A stretch of DNA of 64,000 nt from Ochotona curzoniae (Eukaryota > Chordata > Mammalia > Lagomorpha > Ochotonidae). The DNA lies in contig NW_024467119.1 in NCBI RefSeq assembly GCF_017591425.1, positions 28,369,001-28,433,000 of the forward strand. Direction: 5' to 3'. Shown here one piece after another: positions 1-10,742 of this stretch. Each line of letters starts with the position of its first letter. Position 1 is the first letter of the stretch. A program made the position numbers and the translations under genes. The notes below the pieces were generated by a model. That model saw only the letters and a program-made list of their open reading frames with translations. It had not been told where the DNA came from and did no database searches.

Positions 1-399
1 AAAAGTACTTCTATTTGAGACAGATTTACCAACTAAATACAAATCTGCATCTTTTGATAGAAAATTTGGAGTACTGGACAAAAACATTCTGTTTTCCAAC
101 ATCATTTAGATTCAGTCTTTTCCTTTGTTTCTCACTCAGTGAGGTGTTATATTCATGGTACTGTTAGCCTGTACTTTATCCTGAGTTCCCCACCCTGTGA
201 AAAAACTAAGTTTTACTGCCTGATGCTGTCATTACAGGTGACAACCTAAACTGCTAAGTCACAAAATGGGTCCTAAAGCACAGAGTCTTATGTCTGTCCT
301 GCAGCACACAGACCGGAGTCATCCCCCTAACATTTATCTGATGTAGTAGCTCTGTACCTTTTTGTTCAATCTCTCTTTTTCCCACAAAGATGTTCCTAT

Positions 400-695
400 T
401 TCATTCCTATAGGTATGTTTTCTCCAGAATGTAATAAAATTTCAATCACACAATATGCAGACTTTCGGATCAGGCTTATTTCACATTGCAAAATCCATGT
501 AAGAAGTGTCCATTATATGAATCAATGGTTTTTTTTTTATTGCTGAATAGTCTGCTATTGTATAAAATGTACCACAACTTGTGCATTCACCCAAGTGCTG
601 GAAAGCATCTGGGTTTATTTCTAGCTTTGATAATTATGAACATTATTGCTGGAAGACTTACTTTGCTTGAATAGATCCTTAAGGGGAGGATGTCT
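400..695 (-). mobile_element. Ancient LINE-1 fragment, antisense (ORF2 end region)
   Basis: The plus strand reads TTATTGCTGAATAGTCTGCTA and then a poorly conserved version of the antisense L1 text that normally says 'pseudo-station: CCACAACTTGTTTATCCATTCA' in older L1M families. The minus strand therefore carries the last part of an old L1 ORF2. It is heavily mutated with no open frame. Family assignment is from remembered L1M features and is moderate. Confidence 0.55.
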
Positions 696-734
696 AAGCA
701 TTGTGCTTAGTGTTTGTCTAGCTTTATAAAAAAT

Positions 735-1110
735 TGTTAAAGTATTTCCAAGAGTGTCTGTATCATATTACATTCCTTTTTTGATTAAGACATAATACTT
801 GTACATGTATGGGACACAGTGATATTTCAACATCCACATATACAAACGGATCAAATTAAGTAATCCAAATATTTCCCTTTATCTTTCCTATGTGTTTGAA
901 GTTCTTGAGTTCTTCTAGTTCATCACACAGTCTATTAAGGTAGCTTACTAGATGAATGAACCAGAACCATTGCACCATACTGTGAAACACTAGAAGTCAC
1001 TGCTTTTGTGTTTCGGTTCTCATTAACTAATCTCGCCTCATCCTGTATTGCCCACTTCCCAGTATCTAGCAATCACTACTCTATGAGAGAGAGAGAGAAA
1101 GAGAGAGAAT
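735..1110 (-). mobile_element. Ancient L1MA-like 3' UTR, antisense
   Basis: The stretch resembles the antisense 3' UTR of L1MA/L1PB-type elements: a 'GTATGGGACACAGTGATATTTCAACAT' type word, an AATTAAGTAATCCAAATAT word, and later CACTTCCCAGTATCTAGCAATCACTACTCTATGAG, shown here only as partial matches. A short (GA)n run at about 1085-1108 replaces the usual end. It may belong to the same old insertion as 1755-2040. Confidence 0.5.
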
Positions 1111-1754
1111 ATATTCTTGTCTTTTTGTAAATGGGTTATCTCACTATAAAATTACATCCTCCTCAATAATGTTTGAATGCTCCAATTTTTGCAAGCCTCT
1201 CAGACATCTGGTATTGCTAACTTGTAAAAAAAAGATGCCTGATTTCATAAGAACTGTTTTAGATCTACAGCAGCTTGAGAAGAAAGTGAAATTTTCCATC
1301 CAATCCTTGCCTCTCTTATTGTCAAACTTGCCTCCAAAGCGGCACTTCTATTACAACTGATGAAGCTACATGTACAAGCCATCACCACCCTCTGCTCATA
1401 GCTTACATTAGGGCCCCTCTTGGGCTTTCTACATTGTGTGAGCTTGGACAAATGTGTAGTGTGCATTCAGCACATTGTGGTAGTTCAGAGAGCATTTTCT
1501 TTGCCCTAACAATCCTCGGTGCTTCACCTACTTAGCACCTCCAGCACCTTGGCAGCACTAACATTTTCGTAGTTTTGCCTTTTCCAGAATATTTTATAGT
1601 TGAAACCACACAGTAGATATTCATCAGCATTTTTAAGACAGTCTGATAAATGTTTAAAGATACACTTTCTTAATTTGTATTTCCTTAGTGAGTAATGATG
1701 CAGCAAATGTTTTTATGTGTTTATGTGTAATCTATTATCTTCCTTGCTTAAGTG

Positions 1755-2040
1755 TCTTTAAAAATTTTGTTTATTTTTTCCTAAGTCAGTTGTATGTTCT
1801 GACCACTGAATTTTAAAGGTTCTTTAAGTAACTGCTTATAGGTCCTTTATCTATTACATGATTTGCAAATACATTCTCCAAGTCATTGCTTATCTTTTCA
1901 ATTTCTTAATAGTGCAAAGTTTTGGATTTTTATAGATGAAATTTTCCATTATCTCCTCTTGAATCTGGCTTTTGATTGTATTACAAGATCTTATTACCAA
2001 ACTAAGGGACAATCATATTCTCCACATTTTCTTCCAGAAG
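1755..2040 (-). mobile_element. Ancient LINE-1 ORF2 fragment, antisense
   Basis: Words such as CTTATAGGTCCTTTATCTATTAC followed by ATGATTTGCAAATACATTCTCC match the antisense of the L1 ORF2 region just inside the 3' UTR. The fragment is old, has many stops on the minus strand, and ends where the SINE at 2045 begins. Confidence 0.5.
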
Positions 2041-2044
2041 TTTA

Positions 2045-2367
2045 ATTTGTTTTTGAAATGGAGAGAAGAATGGAGAAAGGAAAAAGGAAGGAGAAAGAGA
2101 CAGCGAGAGAGGAGCTGAATCCTTTTAGCTAATCCTCCCCGTTTCCTACATGTCTGCAATGGCCAGGGCTGTGGTGGAGCTGAAACCAGGAACCAGGACC
2201 ACAATCCAGGTCTCCCAGATGGTGGTAGGGACCCAACCCTCTGAGCTATCATGTGTTACCTCCTAAGGCAGGAAACAAGAATCAAGAGACAGAGCCAAGA
2301 CTCCAACCCAGACACGCTTGTGTGAAATGTGCACATCTTAACCATCATCCTAACAGATGTCTAAGCC
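2045..2367 (-). mobile_element. C-type SINE, older, antisense
   Basis: It shows the antisense signature of lagomorph C SINEs: a purine-rich GAGAGA tract, then GCAATGGCCAGGGCTG, GGTCTCCCAGATGG and a decayed head. The short frames crossing it are shadows of the SINE. It directly precedes another antisense C SINE at 2408. Confidence 0.7.
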
Positions 2368-2407
2368 AAATGTCTATATCTAAAGTAGCTTGCTTAACAA
2401 AAAAACA

Positions 2408-2629
2408 CATGTATTTATTATTTCAAAAGTGAAGTGGCAATGACAGAAGGTTTGTGAAAGAGGATCATTCCTCAGATGTTTGTCACAGCCAGGGATTGGC
2501 TAGGCTCAATCCAGGAACCAGGAACTCCATCTGGATTTCCCAGATGGGAAGCTAAAACACAGGAATTGGGCCATAATTTGCTATCTTCCAAACACATTAG
2601 CAGAAAGCTGGATAGAAAATTCGGAGTAT
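2408..2629 (-). mobile_element. C-type SINE, antisense, first half (interrupted)
   Basis: This is the tail and body of an antisense C SINE (ACAGCCAGGGATTGGCTAGGC, AGGAACTCCATCTGGATTTC). It stops abruptly inside the body, at the start of a sense C SINE, and its missing head resumes at about 2893. It is thus the host of a nested insertion. Confidence 0.7.
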
Positions 2630-2892
2630 GGGCCAGGCACTGTAGCCTAGTGGTTAAAGTTCTTGCCTTGAATGCTCTGAGATTCCACATGGGTGCCGGT
2701 TCTAATCCTGGCAGCCCCGCTTCCCATCCAGCTCCCTGCTTGTGGCCTGGGAAAGCAATTGAGGACAGCCCAAAGCCTTGGGACCCTCCACCTGCATGGG
2801 AGACCTTGAAGAAGCTCCAGGCTCCTGGATTTGGATTGCTGCAGCTAAAGTTGTTGTGGCTCCTTGGGGAGTGAATCATTAGACTAAAGAAA
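2630..2892 (+). mobile_element. C-type SINE inserted inside an older SINE
   Basis: The head starts GGGCCAGGCACTGTAGCCTAG, with box-B-like GGTTCTAATCCTGG and then the pika-type body TTCCCATCCAGCTCCCTGC. It ends shortly after GAGTGAATCATTAGAC without the usual pyrimidine tract or A tail, so its 3' end is truncated. I see no convincing target-site duplication. It splits the antisense SINE at 2408-2987. Confidence 0.85.
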
Positions 2893-2987
2893 GTCCAGAA
2901 CACCCTGGGCTTAAACTGGATCTAGAATATGAGCTTGTGGGTGTTGTAAGAGTCCTCTTACTGCACTGCACAACAATGCCTACCCCT
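2893..2987 (-). mobile_element. C-type SINE, antisense, second half
   Basis: The antisense head of the SINE begun at 2408 resumes here (GGGCTTAAACTGGATC, then CACTGCACAACAATGCC, equivalent to the normal CGCTGCGCCACAGCGCC head). The decay matches the first half. Confidence 0.6.
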
Positions 2988-2992
2988 AAAAT

Positions 2993-3392
2993 ATTCTTTT
3001 AATGAATTTATTTGAAATGTGGAGTAACAGGAAGAGGTCAAAAGCTTGGAATATGGGGATAGGGGCAGGTGAGAAAGGGAAGAGAGAGACAGAGAGAATA
3101 TTCTGTCAAGTAGTTCACTCAATACCCACAATGAGAGAGAGAGAGAGAGAGAGAGAATTTTCTATCAAGTAGTTCACACAATACCAACTGCTGGAATTGG
3201 AAGCCAGAATCTAGGAACTCTATCCTGTCTCCCATATCGGTGGTAATAATCAGGCCATCATGTGTTGTCTCCCAGTACAAGAACAAGAAGCTGAATTGTA
3301 ACAGAGGCAGATCAGTTCCAGGCACTCTGTTATTGAACGCCTACATTCCAAATGGCAGCTTAACATAGTGTACCACAATGCTCAGCCAGAGT
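2993..3392 (-). mobile_element. C-type SINE, antisense, with internal duplication
   Basis: This is an antisense C SINE with a 3' A-tail remnant (TTTAATGAATTTATTTGAAA), a GA-rich tract, and a decayed body and head. The segment GAGAGAATATTCTGTCAAGTAG is repeated 70 bases later as GAGAGAATTTTCTATCAAGTAG, so a block of about 65-70 bp is duplicated around the (AG)n tract. This explains the element's excess length. Confidence 0.7.
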
Positions 3393-3780
3393 CTAACATT
3401 CTGTTTTATAGCTAAGTATCTTACACATTTTTTTTTTAAGTTTGTGTAAGGCAAGAAGTGTTTGTTGAGATTTGTTTCTTTTCCTCTGTGGATAGTTGAT
3501 TGTTTTAGCAGCATTTCTTGAAAAAATAAAAAAGGCACCGTTTTCACTGACATTTCCATTTTGCCTCCTCTTAAATAAAATCAGATGATATTTGTTTAAG
3601 TCTATTTCTACCCTTTTGACTCTATTCTGTGATTATTGTATACCTCATCATAATTAAAGCACTGATTAATATCATAGTTTTATAATAGGAAATAAAATGG
3701 AAAAGTATAAATTTTTCAAGTGTGCTCTGTTTATAGGAATTATTTTAGCTGCTGAGTTCTTTTGCTTCTCCAAATAAACT

Positions 3781-4113
3781 TTTTTTTTAGGATTTACTTT
3801 ATTTTTACTGGAAAAGCAAATTTATAGAGAGAGGGAGATGGAAAGAAATATCTTCCACTTACTGGTTCACTCCCCAAATGGCCACAATAGCCAGAGCTGA
3901 TCTAATCTTAAACCAGGAGCCAGGAAACTCTTCTGGATCTCCCACGTGGGTGTAGGGTCCCAAGGCTTTGAGCCATCCTCTACTGATTTCTCAGGCCACA
4001 AGCAGGAAACTGGATGGGAAGTGAAGCAGCTGAGGCACAAAACTGGTATTCATACAGAATCTTGGTGCTTCAAAGGGAGGATTAGACAATTGAGCCATCA
4101 TGCTGGGCCCTGC
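3781..4113 (-). mobile_element. C-type SINE, antisense
   Basis: A nearly full-length antisense copy: T-run, GATTTACTTTATTTTTACTGG, GGTTCACTCCCCAAATGG, CAGGAGCCAGGAAACTC, and an end at GAGCCATCATGCTGGGCCC. It lies within an old antisense L1. Confidence 0.85.
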
Positions 4114-4119
4114 ATGAAA

Positions 4120-4693
4120 ACTTCTGAATGAATTTTTCAACAACCACTAAAAAGCTTGTTGAAATTTTGGTTGGAAATACATTGCCTGTGCTCTTATATA
4201 CTTAAAAATATTGAGTCCTAAATATCTATAAGCACACCTTATTTCTTCATTTATTCATTTTTTTTCTTATTTTCAATTTTCATCTATATTTGTCAACATA
4301 CAGAAAATACACATTTTATTTATACCTAAGTACTTTGGCTTTCAAGTCCAATTTTAGATTGCTCTAATACTTAAATTTCAAATTTCACTTGATCTTTCTA
4401 ATGAAAAGGAATACAGTTGATTTTTGTATATTGACTTTGTAGTTCTGCTTTAACTAAAAACTCACTTATTGTTTCTAAGCATATTAAAGTCTGGGGATTT
4501 CTATGTAGATAATCGTGTTGTCTATTAGGACAGAAAACCCTTTTCTTCCTTTCAATTTAGTCATGCATGATGTAGGATTTCTAATGTGATAATCATGCTG
4601 TTGGAATATTCTTGTTTCTCAGGAAAACCATTCAAGCTCTCATCATTGAGTTTGATATTAATTGTAGGTTTTTGCTTTTTTGTTTTCATTTTT
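4120..4693 (-). mobile_element. Ancient LINE-1 ORF2, antisense, segment 1
   Basis: The plus strand contains GATTTTTGTATATTGACTTTG and then a decayed version of the well-known antisense L1 ORF2 text (GTGATAATCATGCTGTTGG, CATCATTGAGTTTGATATTA). It continues beyond the SINE at 4694 and again after the L1 3' end at 5043. It is old, with no usable open frame. Confidence 0.65.
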
Positions 4694-4966
4694 GCAGATT
4701 TTTTTTTCAGATTTATTTATTATCTTCCATTACTGGTTCACCACCCAAGTGGCTGCAATGACCAGGGGCAGAATAGAGCCAAGACTAAGAACTTTGTCCA
4801 GATCTTTATGTTGGTTCAGGAATCCAAGTACTTGCACATCTCCTGCTGCTTGATACGAGGGAGCTGGATCAGAAGGGGAACAATTGAAATGGTGCCAGCA
4901 CCCATATGGGATGCCAGCATTGCAGGCAGCAGCTTTACCTACTGGACTACATGACCAGTCCTTGGC
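4694..4966 (-). mobile_element. C-type SINE, antisense
   Basis: Antisense body words include CAAGTGGCTGCAATGACCAG, GCACCCATATGGGATGCC and the decayed head CTACTGGACTACATGACCAG. It interrupts the antisense L1 ORF2. The 122-codon frame at 4586-4954 crosses the L1/SINE boundary and is spurious. Confidence 0.8.
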
Positions 4967-5030
4967 GATTTTGTGGATGCACTAGATTAAGCAAGTTCCT
5001 TTCTCTTTCTACTTTACTAAGATTTTTTCA

Positions 5031-5298
5031 AAAGTATCAAGATGTGTCTCTACTTCCAAATCAAAGATGGACTCCCAGTGAAATGTACTGCTAAATGTAC
5101 CTTAACAATAGGATGGTGGACTCTGCCATTCTCCTTACCTACAATGTCAGGATACACTTAAAAAGCAGAATGATGGACTAATAGACCATATTATTGTGAT
5201 ACAATGGGGAAATCAGTAGAAGGATAGAGAGGGGAAGTCCCAGAGCCCATGGAACTGTATCACAAAATAAATAAATACATTTTTTTAAAGTATCAAGA
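5031..5298 (+). mobile_element. 5'-truncated L1 3' end with 12-bp target-site duplication
   Basis: The copies of AAAGTATCAAGA at 5031-5042 and 5287-5298 flank 244 bp of lagomorph L1 3'-terminal sequence. This ends CATGGAACTGTATCAC followed by AAAATAAATAAATAC and a T-run. The same 3' end appears in antisense at 54790 and in a related form at 11900. This is a normal young, strongly 5'-truncated L1 insertion, inside an older antisense L1. Confidence 0.85.
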
Positions 5299-5990
5299 AT
5301 GATTGGGGGGTTGGTTGCTTTCCTTTGATTGAGTTATATGTTGCACATACACATTCTTTATCAGATAGATTTGTATATTATTATTGTTTTTGATACAATT
5401 TATTTGGAGCTGGGCTCTCCCTACATTATTTCAAATGTCTTTACACACTGATATTATTGTGTATTCATATTTAGTGTGTTAATACGTTGGATTGCATGGA
5501 CTGATTGTTGGCTACTGAGCCAGCTTTGCATTTCCAGAATGAACTCTGCCTGAGCACGATGTGTCTTCCTGCTTGTGACTCCTTTCATTCCAATTCTAAT
5601 ATTTTGCTGGGGATATTTGGAGTTATCTTCACGGGGAATGTCAATCCATGATTTCATAAGTAAAGTTATTTAAAAATTCTGCAGTTTGAATACAAAATGT
5701 CCAGGTAGGTTTGTTTTCGTGTATTTTTCTTGATTCTTTTTCTGGGCTTCTTGGGCAGAAAACTTGTTTGATCTCTTCAGATATGACTTTCACCTCATTC
5801 TCTTGTTTCTGTCTGGGATTCCAGTTATGTGTCTTACACATGTTTGATATTTTTTTACACCTCTGCTTTTTTCTTTCTTTTTTTTTCCCCACTCTTTAAG
5901 TAATCTTTGGATTATTTCTAACAAAGGATCTTGGAGTTTACAGATTCTGCTCCCTGTTGTGTTCACTATTAACTTGCTGAAAGCATTCCT
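5299..5990 (-). mobile_element. Ancient LINE-1, antisense, segment 2
   Basis: Continuing the antisense L1 from 4120, this part has CCAGCTTTGCATTTCCAGAATG and CTAATATTTTGCTGGGGATA, equivalents of standard antisense ORF2 words. The later part (5700-5990) resembles more upstream L1 text but is less certain. The minus-strand frames here are short remnants, not genes. Confidence 0.5.
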
Positions 5991-8900
5991 CACACTGTTT
6001 TATAAGAAAGTATGATCTACTTTTCATTCTAATATTGGCTGTCTCCTAATTCTACTTACAGTTAGATTATTTGGTCTTCTAAATAATTTAGTTCTTATTT
6101 TGCTGACTGCTTTAAATGATTCTTCAGTATGATTTCTGCGTTTTGTTAATGTGCTGGATAGTTTTTTTAAAAAAAAACCTTGAATTTAAGATTTTGGATG
6201 GTTCTATAACAAATAAATGTTTAAGGAGGTACATATATTTATTCTGATTTGGCACATACACACACTCACACATACATACAGTACATTACTTATAAGTGGG
6301 ATTAATACACTAGTAAATTAAAAATTCCATTTGGAGTATCTTAAACGATTGAGTTTAAATGTCTTATATATATTATGACTAAGGATTTATTAGAATTTAC
6401 TATTATCTATTCTATATTTTTAGATACATAGTTTTTAAATTTTTCCATTATTTAATTATTTAAGTTAATTATTAAATTAAGTATTTAATTTTAAATGTTT
6501 TAATGTCCAGTATTTAATCAGTTTCTTTATTTTTAAGAGCTTTCTTTCCATCTTCTACTGATGTGGAAAGTTTACCATATATTTCTGTTCCTTGCATGGT
6601 TTTATCTAATATTTTAATATACATAAAAACTCAAGTTAACTTCTAAGCATACTGCTTTGAAACAATAGGAGATTTTAGATTCCATATTTTTTTGTTATTA
6701 CTTTGTAGCATTTTTATCTTTCTGTGCTTTAAAAGTCCTTTCAATTTTATTTTAATCTATTTATTGAATACTTGCTTTTGATATTTTAAAATCATCCTTG
6801 TCAGTTACTATGTTTATAGTGCTTTGCACAAACAACTCTTCCTACTTAAACTGATTTGTGTCTAAAAATATCTATACTCCCTGTTTCTTAGTGACATTTA
6901 ATATGTAGAGAAGCACATTTCATCATTTTTGGGCTTCCAATGTTCCTGATGAGAAGTTTATTTTTTATATTTTTAGTAGCCTTTTTCTCTGGCTTATTTT
7001 TTTTTACTTAAAAAAATTTAATTGCATTTTGTTAATATAAAGAGAACCAATTTCTTGTTATATCTAGAGACAATTCCAAAAATATAATGAATTCATTCCC
7101 TGTTTCCTTCAAGGGGCAAGAAAAGACATGCCTAATCAAAATGTAGCTAGTGAGTTGAGTCATATAACCATAATTTCAAATTCCATGCTCTATCAAACAA
7201 AGACATGACACAGCAATTGTAGTTGATAGGTAAGGAAAAAGAGAGCATATAATACATTCATTAATGGGCCACTCATTCATTTTTAAATGTTGATTAATTA
7301 TTTTTTCAACGTTAGAAAGTCAGTTATACTTTTGATATTTGGGGATGACTAGTTTTCATATCCCATAGTTAACCTGAAGTTAACTAACATAGAATCTATC
7401 GTAAAAAAAAACAAAGCCATTTTCAGATTACTTTTTTCTCAACCCTACTTGGACTTCTTATGATGTTGCTGGAAAGTCTTCTTGAGCTTATTTCGGCACA
7501 TTTCTATAACACATAAATATCCCAATCTGCTCTCTAGTACAACCCATAGGCCTGGGAGATTGTCTTCAAATACCCAGACTTAGTAAACTTATGCTGCTTT
7601 ATTTGTGGAAGTGAAACTCTGTGTGAGGTAGTGAAAATATCATCTTTGGAAGAATGCCTTTTCACACCTTCCCAGGGGTCAGCCTCTTTAATGAGGACCT
7701 CGGTGACCTTGAAAACTTTCTCTGGGGAGAAGGCTTCAAAATTTCCCAGTTAAAGAAAAATCTGAAATTTCAGATGTTATCGCTAATGAATGTGAAAACT
7801 AATGGGATTTTCATTGTTTTAATTTTGTGTCCAGGGAATAAGTTGGATGGCCATAAAGAGAAAATAGGACTAAGTTTGGATTAAAAAGTTGTGCGTTCTT
7901 TTGTAGAGTAATGCAAATATTTCAACTTTGAACATAATTTGGATGGGGGCAGGTTATGGAGAAAGAACTTCTGAAATGAAATTTGCATTAGAACTGAGCA
8001 CTCTGTTTTTCTAATCTAATAAAAATACATAGTGAGAGACTTACATCTTAGTAGAAAGTCAATATGAATGTAAACCCCAGTGACAGCCAAGAAAGCACCC
8101 CAGAATTTTGCATTTGAAATCTTAATTGCTTGGAGTTAACAATGCTGTCTTTCCAGATCATGTTGTCTCCAAGGCCAGGTTTCAGACATTGCAAGCATTT
8201 GAGGAGTGAATTAATGGATAGGCACTTTCTTATCTCACTAGCACTCAAATAAATAAATTTAAAAATTGGTAATGTCATCATTCTCTGTGATGCACTGCTC
8301 TCCACCTCCCTAGTGCCCCAAATGCGTGCCAATCCCACACCAAGATTCTGGTGTGATCCCACGTGGTCTTATGCCTTGTTTATTACCAACGATAGAGAAG
8401 TTAAGTTAAATTTTCTCTAACTTCTCTTTTAATTATGGAAGTAATCATTGTATTCTTTTCCAGATATTCTATTTCAAGATATAGTCACTCTTATCAAGTG
8501 ACATCTATACTCCTCAAGGATGTCATGGTAACTGTTGGTTAACCTCTGCAGATGTTCTCTAATGAGGTATGTTTGTAAGTATCCATAACCTTGTAGAGTT
8601 CTTTCCATTATCATAAGAAACGGATATACAGATGACTTACAATGATCTGTTTTTGGAAGCCATATAAGAAAGTCTAGCTAGCTTCCCAGAGAAGACTTGA
8701 AGAGAGGAGGCTCTAAGGTAACAGGTATCAGAGGGAATTCTGTCTCAGTGTCTTGGTTGATTTCAGGTAAAATCTTTAGCCTCAGACTTGCTGAAAATCT
8801 ACTGCTGTGTTGCCATTTATCTGAGCACTCTGAACAAGATCTGAAGAATGAACCCAGTCAAACCATGGATCATGAAAGATGACATAATTATCATTATTTT

Positions 8901-9157
8901 AAACTACAACGTTTCCTACAGTTGTGCCATTTGGTACCCTGAAATGGCCCTATGTGGGCATGGTTTCTCTTCTCTCTCCCGCTACTTCCCACTGTTGCTT
9001 AAAATCACTTACACTTGGGTGTTTTGGGACAGAAAGCAAGATGAATGCCATAGTAGCTGAAAAATCAATCTAGCAAAGATTTTCTTTAAAATATCATATT
9101 CAAGATTTTACATTAAAGAACCAAAATTTTACTTTTCAGTGTCATATTCCTGTAATA
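5991..9157. other. No recognised feature; AT-rich
   Basis: I see no SINE, L1, LTR or convincing coding frame here. The 76-codon frame at 7654 and the 104-codon frame at 8048 have no recognisable domain. About 6150-7070 is extremely AT-rich. The moderately GC-balanced part near 7630-7880 is the least repeat-like and could be conserved, but nothing shows this directly. Confidence 0.5.
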
Positions 9158-9241
9158 GTCACCTATCGGGGGTCCTCCCGTCCCGCGGAAGAAATCACCC
9201 GACACTTGAGAGAGTCTCCAAGGCGCTTTTATTCTGATCTT

Positions 9242-9295
9242 CCGTTGTGTCCGTTAACTCCGTTGTGACCGTTATAACCGTTATGACCGTTACGC
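9242..9295 (-). promoter_or_regulatory. Six exact 9-bp-spaced MYB-type motifs in the LTR U3
   Basis: The plus strand has CCGTT at 9242, 9251, 9260, 9269, 9278 and 9287, each followed by four variable bases (GTGT, AACT, GTGA, ATAA, ATGA, ACGC). In LTR sense this is AACGG six times at exactly 9-bp steps. YAACGG is the core recognised by MYB-family factors, and five of the six copies have T or C before it. The array lies between the CCAAT boxes and the AATAAA, where a promoter-proximal enhancer would be. Confidence 0.6.
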
Positions 9296-9341
9296 TCCAG
9301 CCCCTCCCCCGCCAAGCCCCCCGCTTAACTGTCAAACTTGA

Positions 9342-9394
9342 CCAATCAACTTAAAGAGAACCAAGGCACACCAATCAGGGCAAAGGGCCAATCA
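9342..9394 (-). promoter_or_regulatory. Three CCAAT boxes in the LTR
   Basis: CCAATCA occurs on the plus strand at 9342-9348, 9371-9377 and 9388-9394, giving three TGATTGG motifs in LTR sense upstream of the MYB-like array. NF-Y binds such boxes. Their spacing (29 and 17 bp) is not a multiple of the 9-bp repeat. Confidence 0.6.
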
Positions 9395-9430
9395 CAGGGC
9401 AGGAAATGGTCAGTGCCCCCAACAGTCACC

Positions 9431-10035
9431 TATAATTTTACATCTCAAGCTGAGGGAAGGAATTAGAGAAACTGGACAGCCAGAGGCGGTGATACAGGAA
9501 GTTACAAGTGGACTTGCTTCCGGGCATTGTCCTCAGATGCTAACTTCTACCTTCTGCTTTCATCAGTTCCTTAAAAAGACAGGAATCTATGACAGGTGGG
9601 TTACCCTGGAACTTTAAAACAGGACTAAATGATGTGACAAATCCAAAGTTTCTAACTAGTTCCTAACCTAGGCGTCAGCTCAACAATCTATGCCAGTATG
9701 CCAGTCCTTGTTCCATGATTTTTAAAGCTATCCTTTAAGCCACCATCTAAGAAGATAAATTTTTGAGCCATCACATTTCCTCTGAGTTCTCTCTTTTGAT
9801 CAAATAGTTTTTCCTCTCTCTCCAGAAGCAGGAGATTTGCAGTTTCTTCCAGTTTGTTCATGTTTTATGGTGTCCCTGGTACACTTTCCTTAAGGATTAA
9901 GAAATTTTATTCATCAATAAGTACTTTCCTAAAAAAATATCTAGTCATCCTTCTTTTAAAGGAATGATGAGAAGTGATGGTATTAAAATGATCATATATG
10001 ACCAGGTTGAAATTCTTTATGTATTTCCAAAGAAA
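9431..10035. other. No recognised feature
   Basis: This is ordinary AT-rich sequence between the solo LTR and an old L1. I see no repeat signature or coding frame. Confidence 0.5.
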
Positions 10036-10411
10036 AACACATTAAATTACAGAATACTTTAAAAATAAGAATAATATGCAAAGTAAAGAAACTAAAAGGG
10101 AAAAGATCAAAAAGTTGGAAACAGAGCTGGGTCAAGCTAAAAATGTATTCAAGAACTGAAAGACACTATTAAAAGGCCAAATATAAGAATGATGGGAGTC
10201 CCAAAAGGTGCAAAAAGAGAAACTGAGTTTACAAATGTTTTTAATGAAATAATAAGAAAAATTTCCCTAATGTAGAGAAAGAATTGGGAAACAATACCCA
10301 GGAGGGGCACAGAACTCCCGTCAGGGTTGACCAAAAGCGATTTTCACCATGACGCATGATAAGCTCTCTTCAATAAAACATAAAGAAAAGGTCCTTAAAT
10401 CTAAATGTGAA
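10036..10411 (+). pseudogene. LINE-1 ORF1 remnant, sense, segment 1
   Basis: Words such as AGAATGATGGGAGTCCCAAAAG, AATTTCCCTAATGTAGAGAAAG and ACTCCCGTCAGGGTTGACC correspond to the RNA-binding half of L1 ORF1 in old mammalian L1. Frameshifts and stops make it non-functional. It continues after the SINE at 10412. Confidence 0.7.
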
Positions 10412-10742
10412 GGGCCTGGCATGGTGATCTAGCAATTAAAGTCCTTGACTTGAATGTGCTGGGATGCTATATGGGCACCGGTTTTAACCCCGGCAGTCCC
10501 ACTTCCCATCCAGCTCCCTGCTTGTAGCCTGTGAAAGCAGTTGAGGACAACCCAAAGCCTTGGGATACTGCACATGTGTGGGAGACCTAGAAGAGATTCC
10601 TGGCTCCTGGCTTCAGATTGGAGCAGCACTGGCTGTTGCAGTCACCTAGGGAGTGAATCATCAGACGGAATATCTTCCTCTCTGTCCCTCCTCCTCTCCT
10701 TATATCTGACTTTCCAATAAAAATAAATAAATCTTAAAAAAA
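10412..10742 (+). mobile_element. C-type SINE, sense, inside L1 ORF1
   Basis: A full-length sense copy: GGGCCTGGCATGGTGATCTAG, box B GGTTTTAACCC, TTCCCATCCAGCTCCCTGC, TCCTCTCTGTCCCTCCTCC and the tail AATAAATAAATCTTAAAAAA. An imperfect short duplication (AATGTGAA before, AAGTGAA after) marks the target. It interrupts the L1 relic. Confidence 0.85.

Larger units (their letters stand above)
9158..9430 (-). mobile_element. Solo LTR of a class II (ERVK/IAP-like) endogenous retrovirus
   Basis: A GC-rich 261-bp block (9164-9424) sits in AT-rich DNA between two perfect copies of GTCACC (9158-9163 and 9425-9430). Read on the minus strand it begins TGTTGGGGGC, has three CCAAT boxes, a six-unit repeat, an AATAAA (9228-9233) and a short end finishing CCCCCGATA. 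A 6-bp duplication and AATAAA followed by a short GC-rich end are typical of class II elements. No internal retroviral sequence flanks it, so it is a solo LTR left by recombination. If the true duplication is the 9-bp GTCACCTAT, the LTR is 258 bp. Confidence 0.85.

Noticed and set aside
2472..2903. 143- and 132-codon frames on both strands
   Set aside because: Both are translations of the nested SINE pair.
7654..7884. Possible short gene (76 codons)
   Set aside because: No recognisable domain, no splice or promoter context; length is within chance.
9164..9424. CpG island or host gene promoter
   Set aside because: The GC-rich block is bounded exactly by a target-site duplication and has LTR order, so it is an inserted LTR.
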